A stretch of DNA of 55,608 nucleotides from CAVOJV01 sp963696325. Its GTDB lineage: Bacteria > Pseudomonadota > Gammaproteobacteria > Competibacterales > Competibacteraceae. Positions 54,616-55,608 of this stretch are shown piece after piece. The stretch covers positions 1-55,608 of the forward strand of contig CAVOJV010000066.1 in assembly GCA_963696325.1 (NCBI GenBank). Reading direction: 5' to 3'. Under the pieces are notes generated by a model. That model saw only the letters and a list, made by a program, of their open reading frames with translations, was not told where the DNA came from and did not search any database. Position numbers and translations under genes: made by a program. The stretch's first letter is position 1. The number at the start of each line of letters is the position of its first letter.

Positions 54616-55608
54616 TTATTGGCCGGCGGGCTTGGGCGCGGCGGCGGGCGGGACGACCTTGACCGGCGAGCCGGCGCGCACCTTAATCGCGCCGTCCACG
54701 ATCACCTGCTCGTCACCGCTCAGGCCGGAGGTGATGATCCACTGCTCGCCGTAGAAGTCGCCGACCTGGACCGGCTTGACCTCGGCCTTGTCATCCGTGA
54801 CCACGTAGACGAACTTGCCCTGCGGCCCCTGCATTACCGCCCGCTGCGGCACCATGATGGTATCAGGGCGAGAGGCGCCCTGGATCCGCACCCGGACGAA
54901 CTGACCGGGAACCAGCCGGCTCTTGGGATCGGAATTGGGGATCTCGGCGCGCAGGGTCACCGTGCCCGTCTGCTGATCCACCGTCGGCGCAACGAAGGTG
55001 ATCCGTCCCTTTTGCGGGAAGACGCTGCCATCGGCTTGCACCAGTTCCACCTCCAGCTTATCGACGCCGGGTCCCTTCAAACGACCCGCCGCGGCCTCGG
55101 TCCGCAGCCGCAACATCTCGTTCTCGCCGATGCCAAAATTGACCCAGATCGGATCGAGTTGCACGATCGTGGTCAGCAGGCTGTTCTCTCCGGGCGTCAC
55201 CAGACTGCCCTGGCGGAACTCGGATTTGCTCGACAACCCGTCCAACGGCGACTTGATGCTGGTGTAACCCAGATTCAGTTGGGCAGTGCGCACTTGAGCC
55301 TTGGCGGACTGCACCTGCGCCTGCGCGCTGCGCTCGGCCGCCACTGCGTCGTCCAGGTCCTTTTGGCTGAGGGCGTTGGCCTTGGCCAGCGGCCGAACCC
55401 GCGCCAGGGTCGCGCGGGCGTTGGCCAGTTGCGCCTCGGCGCGGGCCAGGTCGCCCTTGGCGTTGTCCAGCGCGGCCTGAAACGGTTGCGGATCGAGTTG
55501 AAACAGGAGTTGGCCGGTGCGAACGAGGTCGCCTTCGGTGTAGGCGATCTTGTCGAGATAGCCTTCCACGCGGGCGCGGATTTCCACCGAACGGGAGCTT
55601 TCGGTCTT
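54616..55608 (-). CDS. RND efflux periplasmic adaptor (AcrA/MexA family), partial
   Basis: The 5' end is beyond the window: the frame is open to the last base, reading SSRSVEIRARVEGYLDKIAY. The lipoyl domain (GDLVRTGQLLFQLDPQPF), a long coiled hairpin, the second lipoyl half (GYTSIKSPLDGLSSKSEFRQ) and the beta-barrel (GRITFVAPTVDQQTGTVTLR) follow in order. It ends in a proline/alanine tail. It is the first gene of the three-gene pump operon in this window. Confidence 0.9.
   Translation of the reverse strand, partial: KTESSRSVEIRARVEGYLDKIAYTEGDLVRTGQLLFQLDPQPFQAALDNAKGDLARAEAQLANARATLARVRPLAKANALSQKDLDDAVAAERSAQAQVQSAKAQVRTAQLNLGYTSIKSPLDGLSSKSEFRQGSLVTPGENSLLTTIVQLDPIWVNFGIGENEMLRLRTEAAAGRLKGPGVDKLEVELVQADGSVFPQKGRITFVAPTVDQQTGTVTLRAEIPNSDPKSRLVPGQFVRVRIQGASRPDTIMVPQRAVMQGPQGKFVYVVTDDKAEVKPVQVGDFYGEQWIITSGLSGDEQVIVDGAIKVRAGSPVKVVPPAAAPKPAGQ

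Overview
The window looks like one contig of a Gram-negative proteobacterium, most likely a gammaproteobacterium. The evidence is two tripartite RND pumps, DegP, RlpA, a GTP-type PEP carboxykinase, a SulP permease, and a PotD-like/GGDEF-EAL pair of the Vibrio NspS-MbaA type. The density of MNT/HEPN, DUF29, Rpn/PD-(D/E)XK, Uma2 and IS debris reminds me of Competibacteraceae-like wastewater bacteria. That placement is from memory and is weak. I saw no rRNA, tRNA or CRISPR array.

Layout. (1) 1-18.6 kb: a surface-polysaccharide (O-antigen type) locus. It holds a Wzm/Wzt ABC exporter, galE, several glycosyltransferases, methyltransferases, a DegT aminotransferase and a cupin. Many genes carry frameshifts, and toxin-antitoxin (MNT/HEPN, RelE/HTH) and PD-(D/E)XK-like genes, mostly decayed, lie between them. 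(2) 18.3-19.6 kb: a graveyard of Rpn, Uma2, MazF and IS66 fragments. (3) 19.9-29.6 kb: an intact core block with rlpA, a glutathione S-transferase, a SulP permease, pckG (with a second PEPCK fragment beside it), a Do-family protease, a thioredoxin-like protein and rtcB. (4) 29.6-31.1 kb: tandem repeats, strong hairpins and a degenerate group II intron. (5) 31.1-35.7 kb: an RND adaptor/permease pair of visibly higher GC, ending in a truncated convergent gene. This is either a horizontally acquired island or an assembly chimera. (6) 36.5-39.8 kb: a lower-GC, same-strand cluster of exported Ser/Gly/Asn/Ala-rich proteins, with a lipoprotein, a 29-residue membrane microprotein and a truncated AraC regulator upstream. 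I recognise no known system here, and it is the best candidate for something undescribed. (7) 39.8-46.0 kb: mobile-element debris (Tn3 transposase N-terminal part plus tyrosine recombinase, IS3, IS1634-like, IS110, IS5) around two orphan membrane-protein loci. (8) 46.3-49.9 kb: a periplasmic polyamine-binding-like protein followed by a membrane GGDEF-EAL protein, probably a polyamine-to-c-di-GMP sensor. (9) 49.9-55.6 kb: a complete AcrAB-TolC/MexAB-OprM type operon on the minus strand; the adaptor runs off the window.

The contrast between regions matters. Long core genes (pckG, sulP, degP, rtcB, RND permeases, GGDEF-EAL) are open from end to end, whereas nearly every polysaccharide and mobile gene is broken. 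This favours real decay of the accessory regions over uniform sequencing error. The very dense single-base shifts in the first 3 kb could still be local sequence error.
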